From NCBI GenBank assembly GCA_001275005.1, contig JWZX01001807.1, positions 1 through 25,718 of the forward strand: DNA of 25,718 nt, written 5' to 3'. Position numbers and translations under genes: made by a program. The notes under the pieces are model-generated. The model was not told the DNA's origin. It was given only the letters and a program-made list of their open reading frames with translations, and did no database searches. How positions within the stretch are numbered: position 1 is the first letter of the stretch; each line of letters opens with the position of its first letter. Shown here one piece after another: positions 17,272 through 25,507 of this stretch. This stretch comes from Chrysochromulina tobinii. Taxonomy: Eukaryota; Haptophyta; Prymnesiales; Chrysochromulinaceae.

Positions 17272-17651
17272 AAGCGTCCGCTCCCATGCCTTTGTTGCCT
17301 GTCGTGGAGGTTGACCCCCATGTAGTTGGGACCGCTCGGCCACCTGCAGGGATGGAGAGGCAGTTAACAGAGGCAGTTGACCTTGTGACCGGCGCGCTCA
17401 TGCTGGCGTCCGAAGACGGCATGACGATGCAGCGGCATGTGCAGCGGCCAGCGCGCCGCTTGACGCCAAAAGTGGCCAACATTGCCAGGTGCCAGCGCTC
17501 CCCAAAATAATCGCAAGTGAATGGGCGTTTTGGAATTTAGCGGCTCGAGCCCCGACGGAATTTATGGTGAACAGTGGACATTTTTTGAAGGTGGCCAATT
17601 CACGTTCACAGCCAATGTTCACACTCATCCTTACTGTGCCGGTACGCACGT
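17272..17651. other. Intergenic region before SGNH-like gene
   Basis: About 380 bp with no clear gene. It contains the 24-nt motif at 17598-17621 that is also found upstream of the second SGNH-like gene. An upstream 5' exon of the SGNH gene could hide here but no convincing one is seen. Confidence 0.4.
17598..17621 (+). promoter_or_regulatory. 24-nt motif shared upstream of two SGNH-like genes
   Basis: This segment (ending GCCAATGTTCA) matches 21734-21757 (ending ACCAATGTTTA) at 20 of 24 bases. Both lie about 30 bp before the ATG of an SGNH/PC-esterase-like gene. Each contains CCAAT. It may be a core-promoter or 5' UTR element. Confidence 0.45.
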
Positions 17652-19542
17652 ATGCCCGCCCTTGACGCCGACACTCTCGGGCGCAGCATCGTCCACGCGG
17701 GCTCGGCGGACGCGTGGACGCCGCTCTTCGCGCGGCTCGACGCGCGCGAGCCCATCGTGCTCGGCGTGTTCGGGGCCTCCGTCGCGCAAAATGGTGGCTG
17801 CCTTGACCAGCCCTACAAGCGGTGCATGCGGTACGATGGGGTGCACTCCACCTTCATGCGCTGGGGCGAGCCGCACATCCGGCCGTTCAAGGGCTTCGCC
17901 GTGCGCCTGCTCGAGTACTTGAATGCCACCTACCCGCATCCAAAGCACCAGATCAACAACTCGGCGCTCGATGCGACGCCGGCGCAAAATGCGCTGCCGT
18001 GCCTCTTCTCACACCTGCCGACAACGTTGCACGTGGTGATCCTCGAGTTCGGTTCGATGGCGTTCCACCTGCAACTGCGCGCCGTCGAGGGTGCTGCACG
18101 CATGCTCCTCTCCCTGCGGCCGCGGCCGCTCCTCATCTTCCTCTCCATGCACGAGTGGTGCCAGCGGCACAAGGATCAGCCACGCACGCTGTACGAGCCT
18201 GGCGAGCGGTTGCGCGGCGGCTTCGTGTACCCGGACACGCCGTGGGCGCGTGCCGAGGCGGAGACGCATCGCGTGTGTGAGCGCTACGGCCAGGCGTGCC
18301 TCTCGATGCACCGCGCGCTCGAGCCCAAGGTTCGTCAAAAGCTGCCTGGCTTCTCGCTGAGCGATGTGGTTGGAGAAGATTGCCTTCATCCGACACACGG
18401 CGTGCACGGCGTCGAGTACATTGCGGAGGTGCTGCAGCACGCGTTCGTGCACGCGCGCGGCTTGTACCGGTACAGTGACCGTGGGGCGAAAGCCGGCGCC
18501 GCCGCCGACGCCGCCGACGCCGCCGACGCCGCTGCGTCCTCCTCGTCCAGCTCGATCTCCTCGATCTCCGCGATCAAATCGCTTCCGGCGCCACTTCACA
18601 TTGAGAACGCAGATATTGGCGAGCGGACGGCGCGCTGCTATGGGTTCGTCAAAGCGGCCGACTACCGCAAGACGTTCGGCCAGTCAAGCATGTATCGCTC
18701 TCTCCAACCCATAGAATGGACCTCCGTCTGGTGCCCGCACTCCGGCGAGTATGAGCACTCGCCCCCGCCCTTGGCCAACAAGGCGGCGGCGCCCCGAGTC
18801 GAGCGTCGACGCGCTGGCGGCATTCCGTTACCCAACGGCCATCGGCGAGGGCGCGAGCGGCGGCGCGGCGTGCGCGCGCCCGCCGCGCCCAGCGCAGTGC
18901 CCTCGCGCTGGCTTCGGCCAGTCGCAAAAGGCGAAGAGCGTGCTTCGTCACTTTTTGAGCTCGCCGCCCCGAACGTGGTTCTGGTGCTACTCGTCTTTGG
19001 CGCTCAACCCTGCGCACCAGAAGAAGTCGCCGGGCGTGCTTGCGCTCGTGCCGGGCGCCACACTCCTCTTCAAGGTCGACTCGCGCATGGGGCTGAAGCA
19101 GCGTGACACGGCCACCGGCGCCGTCGTGGGCGGCGCCGTCGTGGACAGCGCCATCCCGAGCGGTGCGACGGCGGCGCTGACGGCAGCGGCGCCGGCGGCG
19201 GCCGGGTCCGCGACAGGCATGGTGCGCGTGAGCATCGAGCACCTCACGTCGTACGAGAATATGGGCGTCGCCACGGTGCGCTGCGCCGGTGGCTGCTGGT
19301 GCGCAGTGCAGCGCATCGACGCGCACCGCACCGACGCCCACCGTAACGTCTCCGTCTTCCTGCAGCATTCGTTTGAGCTGCATGGCGCGAGCCAGCAGTG
19401 CGAGCTGCAGCTTCAGGTGCAACCCGAGACCTCGAGCGGCGGCTACAAGTTCAAAGTGCGCACGATCACCCTCTCCGCCGGCGCGGGCGGTGGTACTGGC
19501 AGCCCTCTCAGCGGGCTTAGTGAGCACAAACTGCTGTCGTAA
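17652..19542 (+). CDS. SGNH-hydrolase-like protein; frame changes near 18.8 kb
   Basis: From ATG 17652 the first frame has SGNH (GDSL-type esterase) marks: block I GVFGASVAQNGG (Ser about 43), N-containing INNSALDA, and block V EDCLHPTHGVHG (Asp243, His246). Such enzymes remove or transfer acyl groups, often from glycans. A DAADAADAA/Ser-repeat linker follows. Near 18715-19000 the good coding sequence moves to the +1 frame, with KSPGVLALVPGATLLFKVD, then SYENMGVATVRCAGGCWCAV and GYKFKVRTITLS to the stop at 19542. I read that half as a C-terminal beta-rich domain found with these algal proteins. The frame change must be an intron, not placed confidently, or a 1-nt frameshift. No signal peptide is seen after this ATG, so an upstream exon may be missing. 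Transition region 18715-19000 is uncertain. Confidence 0.65.
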
Positions 19543-19771
19543 AGCATCATGAGCCCTGGGGCCAGCAGCAGCACGATAGGTCGGCGAGACAGTTCGTATA
19601 GTCCGGCCGGTTTGGCTGGAGGGTAGGAAATTCGTTTGGCCACATATCGAGATTACTGCAAACTCTCAGACGGTCTCTACTTGAAAGTCCGTTTGCGCGA
19701 AATTCGAGCTCACGCGCGCGCCCACGTCATTTGGTTCCGAGAATCTTTGACGAAGCGAAGACTTCGAAGCC

Positions 19772-21516
19772 ATGTCTCGAATCCTCGGATGCGCGACTGT
19801 TGTGGTCATGATGTGTCCAGCCGATGCATTCTCGGTCTCGGGCATGCGCAGGACCGTTGGCAGTGCTCGCGCGTCGATGCTTAATATGAAGGACGTCCTG
19901 ATCGTTGGCGGCACGCGCTTCTCCGGTCTGTACCTGTGGGAGGAGCTGCATAACAGGGGACACTCCGTCACGCTCTACAATCGCGGCAAGACGGCGCTCA
20001 AGAAGATCCCGAGCGAGAGCGACGAGGCGTTCGAGAAGCGCAAAGCCGCCACCAAGTACGTCAAAGGTGACCGCAAGGACATTGCCGATATGAAGGCGAA
20101 GCTTGGCGGACTCAAATTCGATGTCGTCTATGACATGGGTGGTCGCGAGGCGGGCGACACGGAGCCGCTGATCGAGCTGTTTGGCAACAAGGTGGAGCAC
20201 TTCATCTACATGTCCTCGGCCGGCGTCTACAAAAAATCGCTCACCATGCCCCATGTGTGTGCCTTGCACACCGATGCGCCGACAGCAGCGGACGAACAAG
20301 CCGCACCGCCTCAGCACGTCCGGATGGCACAGCACGGGCACGCCGGCACGCTCCTGACATCGCTCAGCTCTCTGCCTCTCTCACTCGCTGCACGACTGTT
20401 GCTCCTCGTTCGCTCTGCGATGCTTGCGCGCTCTGCTCTGCTCTGCTCCGCTGGCGTGCTTCGTTCGAGATGGACCCCAAATCTCCTCTGATGACCTCCT
20501 CTGATGACCTCCTCTGATTGCACCTCACAGTTCGAGGTCGACCCGACAGACCCCAAGTCTCGTCATAAGGGTAAGCTTGAGACCGAGGATCTGCTCAAGG
20601 CCAAGGGCGTGCCGTTCACTTCGATCCGCCCTACGTACATCTACGGCCCGCTCAACTACAACCCTCTCGAGGAATGGTTCTTCACTCGTCTCGACGCGGG
20701 CAAGGACATCTGCATCCCTGGCCACGGGCAACATTTGACTGGTAAGCTCTCCACCGCCTCTGAGGGCCTCTGAGAGCCTCTGAGGGCCTCTGAGGGCCTC
20801 TGAGGGCCTCTGAGGGCCTCTGAGGGCCTCTGAGGGCCTCTGAGGGCCGCTGAGGGCCGCTGATGGCCGCTGATGGCCTCTGATGGCCTTTGAGTGCCTC
20901 TGATGACCTCTGATGGCCTCTGATGGCCTCTGTGTGCCATTGAGGGTCTCTGACGAGCTCCCTCATCAGGTTTGGGGCATGTGAAGGATCTCGCAGTGGC
21001 GATGGCCAACGTGATCGGTAAGAAGGCAGCCATCGGCAAGATCTACAACGTGCAGGACGCGCAGAGCGTTACCTTTGAGGGTCTTGCGAAGCTGTGCGTG
21101 CACGCGAGGGGCTCTCCTCTCTTCACACACGCCTTGTCTTCCGCACACACCTCTCTTTACTTCTGCCCCCTCTGGTCCTCATACCCTTCGCTTCAAAACC
21201 CCGAACCTCTCGCTCACACGCCCCCTTGACACCGTTCAGGTGCGCGAACGCGATGGGCAAGGATGCCGAGGAGGTGAGGATCAAGACGTATAACAAGAAA
21301 AACTTTGACTTTGGCGAGAAGAAGGCCTTCCCGATGCGCGAGCAGCACTTCTTCTGCGGGATCGACCAGGCAATGAAGGACCTTGAGTGGAAGCCGCAGT
21401 ACAACATGGCGCAGGGGCTCAAGGACGCGTACGAGAACGATTTCGTCGCGAAGAAGGCGGCGGGCAAGCTCAACCTCGATTTCAGCTGCGATGACATGAT
21501 CCTCGCTGCCAAGTGA
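19772..21516 (+). CDS. CSP41-like plastid NAD-epimerase-fold RNA-binding protein, 4 exons
   Basis: Exons 19772-20254, 20531-20741, 20970-21093 and 21240-21516 join to 364 residues. The N-terminus has a signal peptide ending CPADA before FSVSG, an A-F cleavage motif of complex plastids. The Rossmann motif VLIVGGTRFSGLYLWEEL follows (about 41-58), then FDVVYDMGGREAGDTEPL, YMSSAGVYKKS, DPKSRHKGKLETEDLL, SIRPTYIYGP and GHVKDLA. This order matches CSP41/RAP41, atypical short-chain dehydrogenase proteins that bind and stabilise plastid RNA and ribosomes. They keep the epimerase fold, but the usual YxxxK catalytic pair is replaced (YKKS..., SRHKGK). Introns 1 and 2 are repeat-rich; intron 3 starts with a copy of exon 4. 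The join positions restore the family sequence and frame at all three places. Confidence 0.9.
20255..20530 (+). other. CSP41-like gene intron 1
   Basis: This 276-nt GT-AG intron falls between TMPH and FEVDPTDPKSRHK. It ends with two copies of CTCTGATGACCT followed by CTCTGATTGCACCTCACAG, a shortened form of the common intron end. Confidence 0.8.
20742..20969 (+). repeat. CSP41-like gene intron 2, 10-bp minisatellite
   Basis: The GT-AG intron (GTAAGCTCT ... CTCCCTCATCAG) joins HLT-G-LGHVKDL in frame. About 20 copies of a 10-bp unit CTCTGAGGGC (later CTCTGATGGC) fill 20757-20955. It ends CTGACGAGCTCCCTCATCAG, the common 20-nt end. Confidence 0.9.
21094..21239 (+). other. CSP41-like gene intron 3
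   Basis: This 146-nt GT-AG intron splits the Leu codon in AKLCANAMGKDAEE. It begins GTGCGTGCACGCG, close to the next exon start GTGCGCGAACGCG. The middle is pyrimidine-rich without the CTGATTGCC repeat, and it ends GACACCGTTCAG. Confidence 0.85.
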
Positions 21517-21733
21517 GTTGCATGCGTACCTGAGGTGTGGATCTCGTGGCATGTTTGTGCGACCCCGCGCGGACCACATGCACATGCAGCGATGCAGGGC
21601 GCTGTCATGCAGGATGCTTTGAGCTCCATTTGGCTGTGCTGTGACAGGCGTCACGTCCGCACGGACACCCTGTCCACAGACCACAGTGCATGTACGTATC
21701 ACGATCTCAATTTCTCTTGAATTCAATTCCCGG

Positions 21734-21757
21734 ATTCAAATTCACAACCAATGTTTA
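21734..21757 (+). promoter_or_regulatory. 24-nt motif, second copy
   Basis: Matches 17598-17621 at 20 of 24 bases. It is 27 bp before ATG 21784, in a locally AT-rich stretch (21720-21780) unlike the surroundings. Confidence 0.45.
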
Positions 21758-21783
21758 TAATTCACACACACAACAGTTTCTGA

Positions 21784-23130
21784 ATGCAGCCGCATGCGCG
21801 GCCAGTTCCGCCTGGAGGTTTGCGAGCCAAAACGCAGCTCAATGTGCCGCCGTGCCGCTGCAACGATCAGCATCTTTTGAGTGGCATACGATCCACTGGC
21901 GGATTCGCGCGTGTGTCGAGAGACCCGTCCAGTTTTCCTCCGAGGTTATGGCCATCGCTATCCCAGTGCTCCTTCCGTAAGCTGAAATCCAACATCAGGG
22001 TCGGCCATGACAAGCGTATCTCGGATCGTACAACGCCTCAGTACCTGCTTGCGCACGAATTTGCCTTGTTGGGCGGGCGTTCAGTGCTCATGATCGGCGA
22101 CTGTTTTGAGCGTCGTTTGCTCGAGCACGTGTGCACGCTCTTTAGTGGAGATGACATCGTGCACTTTGCCGGCAAGGAGACTAAGGCGACCTTTGCATGT
22201 GCTATCCCCATCGGCTGCAGCGGGAATACAGTTTCCTCTTGCACCGGAAACATCACACTGGGCATGATATCCGTAGTTGGAATTGCAGGTCCGCCCTGGT
22301 ACAAGGATGCGTATGCATTGCCCTTGCGTTACATGAGCGAGACGCATCTGGCCCAACCTGCGCACGTGTCCGTCGCGCAAATGATCCACGAGTTCAAGCT
22401 CTCCTTTGGCAAGCCAGCACTCGTGACGATGCAGAGTCTTGCCTGGGACTACGCCAAGTGGGCGATGAATGCTTCACTGCAGCCGTGCGAGCCGTGCCGC
22501 AGTTGGTCGACGGCTCCTGCAGCCACAAGAGGTGGCCACCCTCTCGCAGCTCAGCCGACTTCATTGCACTGGTGGGCCAGTTCGGGGGAGGCCCACGTGG
22601 AGCAATGGTCCCACGACGCTGCTCGATTTGCTCGCGCGGTGGTGCATGCCACCGGGCTCGCGGTGCCCGTGTACTGGCGCACTCGCCACGTGCCGCTTGT
22701 GGAGGCCGTGCTCAAGCCGAAAGACGTCCAGCACTACCATTTGGAACAACAAGTCCCTAATTTGGATCCGAGCGGTCCGAACAGGCCAGAGTTGCCCAAA
22801 TCTGGGATGCGAGCTGCCAAAGGCAAACCGGACCCTATCAGAGGCCCTGGCGCGGATCAGGGTACGTCCGTCCGCAATCCGGCGACGCCCATCGTGCCAC
22901 GAGCGTACGCCGCGATGAACGAGGCCATACGAGCCAACCACGCGAGCTGGGGCGTCAAGCTCCTAGACTGGGGGCGCTTCACTTCGCCCTTTGAGGGCTG
23001 GTACTACCCTGATGGGCTGCACCAGCACGGCTGGGTGTCGACGATCTACTTTGAGTTGCTGCTCAACACGGTGTTGGCCGCGACCGACGAGCACGCCCTG
23101 GCCACCCGAGCATGCGGTGGAGACGACTAG
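21784..23130 (+). CDS. PC-esterase/SGNH-like protein with Cys at the Ser position
   Basis: From ATG 21784 this frame encodes 448 residues. The first 70 or so look poorly conserved and may be partly untranslated. Block I is GRSVLMIGDCFERRLLEHVC, where SGNH/PC-esterase enzymes have GDS; here residue 107 is Cys. An Arg-Thr motif (VYWRTRHVPL) and the final PDGLHQHGWVSTIYFELLLN (Asp410, His413) fit the PC-esterase/TBL-type order, including the DxxH end. Enzymes of that group O-acetylate or de-acetylate glycans in the Golgi or outside the cell. A linker with Pro/Gly/Lys (about 340-375) lies before the final block. With Cys for Ser the protein could use a Cys nucleophile or be inactive. No signal peptide is obvious, so a 5' exon may be missing. 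No intron needed. Confidence 0.65.
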   Translation: MQPHARPVPPGGLRAKTQLNVPPCRCNDQHLLSGIRSTGGFARVSRDPSSFPPRLWPSLSQCSFRKLKSNIRVGHDKRISDRTTPQYLLAHEFALLGGRSVLMIGDCFERRLLEHVCTLFSGDDIVHFAGKETKATFACAIPIGCSGNTVSSCTGNITLGMISVVGIAGPPWYKDAYALPLRYMSETHLAQPAHVSVAQMIHEFKLSFGKPALVTMQSLAWDYAKWAMNASLQPCEPCRSWSTAPAATRGGHPLAAQPTSLHWWASSGEAHVEQWSHDAARFARAVVHATGLAVPVYWRTRHVPLVEAVLKPKDVQHYHLEQQVPNLDPSGPNRPELPKSGMRAAKGKPDPIRGPGADQGTSVRNPATPIVPRAYAAMNEAIRANHASWGVKLLDWGRFTSPFEGWYYPDGLHQHGWVSTIYFELLLNTVLAATDEHALATRACGGDD

Positions 23131-23685
23131 AGAGGACTAGAGAGAACCAATCTCTCCGGAAAGATTGGTCGCGCGCGGATACGTATGCGTTTGTGGCCGT
23201 GCCGGGAGATGCACCGTCCGGTCGGACGAGGCGCATCTCGAGTAAGCAGTAACCCGTGGCCGGGAGCTGGAGCTCGAATCGTGAGGGACATGTTAGGGAC
23301 ATCCAGGAACAAGCGAAGCGGTGGGTCTTCTATACGTATACTTCCTAGCGACCAATATCGCTAGAATAAAACAATGTTATCGCTTATGCCGCGTTAACAA
23401 AAGCCCGAAACCGTGTAATATGGTCTTAACACCCGATACAAGTGGCGGCTGGCGCGAAGCACACGCTTCTGTACGTGAGTACGTCGAGCGCCCCGCTCGC
23501 CCTGCCGTCGATGCCGCATATCTTCACCAGGTGTGCTCTCCCCAGAACTCTCCCCAAGGGGCTGAGCCCGAGCTGGATTACCTACGGATTACCTGCGTGT
23601 TTCGATGGGGTGCACCGTCTATCGGGCGTTCCCCACTCTGCCGAAGATTTGCCACGCTTCGACGCTCTGTTCAATTCACATTATG
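23131..23685. other. Convergent spacer, AT-richer, small hairpins
   Basis: The 555 bp between the PC-esterase-like gene (+) and the methyltransferase (-) hold no gene I can support. Two small perfect hairpins are present: CCAATCT/AGATTGG around 23150-23172, and CTAGCGA/TCGCTAG at 23345-23364, followed directly by AATAAA, which might be a poly(A) signal. Confidence 0.45.
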
Positions 23686-25332
23686 TCAGCCCGTAGTGCG
23701 CGATTTCTGCCAGAAGGCCATGCGGTCCAACGTGACAAAAGGAGGCGGACCGAACTTATCCGAAGTCGCGATCGTACTCGTGATGTTGTAGCGCCGTCGG
23801 AAGTCGTGCACCGCCTCCCGCGCGGGTACGAACCTCCAATCGTCGAACAAGACATAGCCGCCGACAGAGAGCTTCGGGTAGAGCGCGATGAGCGTCTCGT
23901 AGATGCTCGGGTACAGGTCTCCGTCGGAGCGCAGGAACGCAATTGGACCAACTGGGCCGGGCAGCGTGTCGGCAAAGAAGCCCTTGATCGCGCACATGGC
24001 GCCGCCAGCAGCAACCTGGAGCGCCCCTTTGCCACAGCTGGCGTCGGTCACACGCTGCATCGCCTTCTCGTCCGAACCGGTTCCTTGCGGCATGTGCAAG
24101 CAGCGGATTGCGTTGGATCGCACCTCACCCAAGGACGAATTCATCTGCCCTTTGGCCCACTTCCGCAGCAGAGCGAACTCATACTCCTCCGCCGTCATTG
24201 ATGCTGCGCCGGCCGCCATCAAGCCCGCATCAGCCGCCACAGAGCCCGCGCCATGCGTCTTGCCCTGCACTTGAGGCTGCACCCCTCCTCGTCCGCCACC
24301 GTCCGCTCCCCTCCGCGACTCCCGCCCAGCGCTCGGCACGACGCCCGCATCCATATTAGGACTCTTCTTGGGAACGTTGTGGGCGTCCATCGCTTGGCAG
24401 TAGCTGCACCGGCGGCACTTGCACCACATGCAGTGGCTCTTGGCCGAATGGGCATTGCAGAACCGCTGACACTCTGCGTGGGGCGCGTCGTTTGGCTTAT
24501 TACTGGAGCACGTCGACGACCTCCCTGGGGCGCTGGCCTGCGAGCGCGGTGGCAGCGCCGCCGCTGCCACCGATTCCAGACGTCTCATCTCCTGCTGCGG
24601 AGGTGCTGCAGCTCGCGACGAGTGGCTCGTGAGTGCCATCTCTCGCCTAGGCGATGAGAGGCTCGTGAGTGTCTTCTCTCGCCTCGCAAGGTCTGCGGTA
24701 TACTCACGAGGGCTAGGCAAGCCTTGGAACGAGTCCGCGAGCCACATGCGGCGGTTCCCCAGCTCGCCACGCGCCCGCAGCATGGCCGCCAAGAAGATAC
24801 TGCAGCCGCCTTTGAACACACCGGCCTCGATAAAGTCCCCAGGGACTTTGCGATCGAGCACATCGGCGACGAGTGGCTCGAGCATTGTCAATCGTCGATA
24901 GCAATCCCAACCGCAGATTTGGCAACGATCTCTCAGGGCGTCATGCGCGCTGCACGACAAGGGTGCCTTATTCTTGCTCGGGAATGCTTCCGCCGGGCTA
25001 ATGAGGCATCGCTTGGTTCGTTCGAGTGATGCTAACTGATCCGCGGTCCAGAAGGACGCTGAGCGCTGCGCCAGCGAAGTCAGCCAGCGCGTCTCCTCGC
25101 CGTCCCGCTCATAGTCGCCCAGAAGCGGGTTCAGAGACACTGACGGCTTTGAATGCCTCTCCAAGGGCTGCCCCACTGTACGGTGTGGCACCGTCACAGG
25201 CGTAGTGGGCGTCAATTCATTCTGCTTTGGCGCAGGCCCTCGCACGAACGCATCCCACAGTGCATTGGGAGCGGCCAAACCCACGAAAGCCAATAGTGCG
25301 GTTGCGCCCGTGCCAATCCTGGCAGTCGACAT
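23686..25332 (-). CDS. TylF-type O-methyltransferase with Cys-rich insert
   Basis: ATG 25332 gives 548 residues; the open frame upstream has no ATG. Residues about 8-24 are a hydrophobic N-terminal segment (signal or type II anchor). The SAM-binding half has GDFIEAGVFKGGCSIFLAA (165-183) and RMWLADSFQGLP (195-206). The second half has GFFADTLPGPVGPIAFLRSD (461-480), YPKLSVGGYVLFDDW (485-499; metal-binding Asp pair) and the FRRRYNI end. TylF/macrocin-type enzymes methylate sugar or polyketide hydroxyls; here a glycan is plausible given the N-terminal anchor. About 190 residues are inserted between the halves. They include a 12-residue tandem repeat (217-240), a compact Cys module (CQRFCNAHSAKSHCMWCKCR then RCSYC, about 288-312) and Gly/Ala linkers. 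Substrate unknown. Confidence 0.85.
   Translation of the reverse strand: MSTARIGTGATALLAFVGLAAPNALWDAFVRGPAPKQNELTPTTPVTVPHRTVGQPLERHSKPSVSLNPLLGDYERDGEETRWLTSLAQRSASFWTADQLASLERTKRCLISPAEAFPSKNKAPLSCSAHDALRDRCQICGWDCYRRLTMLEPLVADVLDRKVPGDFIEAGVFKGGCSIFLAAMLRARGELGNRRMWLADSFQGLPSPREYTADLARREKTLTSLSSPRREMALTSHSSRAAAPPQQEMRRLESVAAAALPPRSQASAPGRSSTCSSNKPNDAPHAECQRFCNAHSAKSHCMWCKCRRCSYCQAMDAHNVPKKSPNMDAGVVPSAGRESRRGADGGGRGGVQPQVQGKTHGAGSVAADAGLMAAGAASMTAEEYEFALLRKWAKGQMNSSLGEVRSNAIRCLHMPQGTGSDEKAMQRVTDASCGKGALQVAAGGAMCAIKGFFADTLPGPVGPIAFLRSDGDLYPSIYETLIALYPKLSVGGYVLFDDWRFVPAREAVHDFRRRYNITSTIATSDKFGPPPFVTLDRMAFWQKSRTTG
24397..24471 (-). other. Cys-rich module inside the methyltransferase
   Basis: Eight Cys and two His in 25 residues: C-x3-C-x8-C-x2-C-x-C-x2-C-x2-C with His before the third Cys. 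It reads as a small disulfide-bonded or zinc-binding module, flanked by low-complexity linkers, inserted into the catalytic fold. Confidence 0.55.
24613..24684 (-). repeat. 36-bp tandem duplication in coding DNA
   Basis: Two in-frame 36-bp units encode RREKTLTSLSSP and RREMALTSHSSR. They lie just after the SAM-binding half, at the start of the insert. Confidence 0.8.
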
Positions 25333-25467
25333 TGACTCGGCCTGTGGATTTTTTTTTCCTAAAAAGGAAAGTTCGCGCGCGTAACCTGAGACGGCTCCAC
25401 AGACTCCGAACGAAACGCCTTCGTAGCATGCGACGCTTTCAACGACGCTCGAAACGACGCTCAAACT

Positions 25468-25507
25468 ACCAAATCAGTCCCGGTTCCCCCCGGTAACCAA
25501 ATCAGTC
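25468..25507. repeat. 12-bp direct repeat before the Skp1-like start
   Basis: ACCAAATCAGTC occurs at 25468-25479 and 25496-25507, the second copy touching the ATG at 25508. The spacer between the methyltransferase start (25332, -) and this ATG is 175 bp and should hold both promoters. Confidence 0.6.

Noticed and set aside
17142-17314. Unspliced C-terminus of the EF-hand protein
   Set aside because: It breaks the second calcium loop, while removing 17142-17239 gives a perfect EF-hand and a nearby stop.
23345-23364. Hairpin CTAGCGA/TCGCTAG as a terminator
   Set aside because: Hairpin terminators are not expected in a nuclear protein-coding context, and a 7-bp stem is weak evidence; kept only as a note in the spacer.
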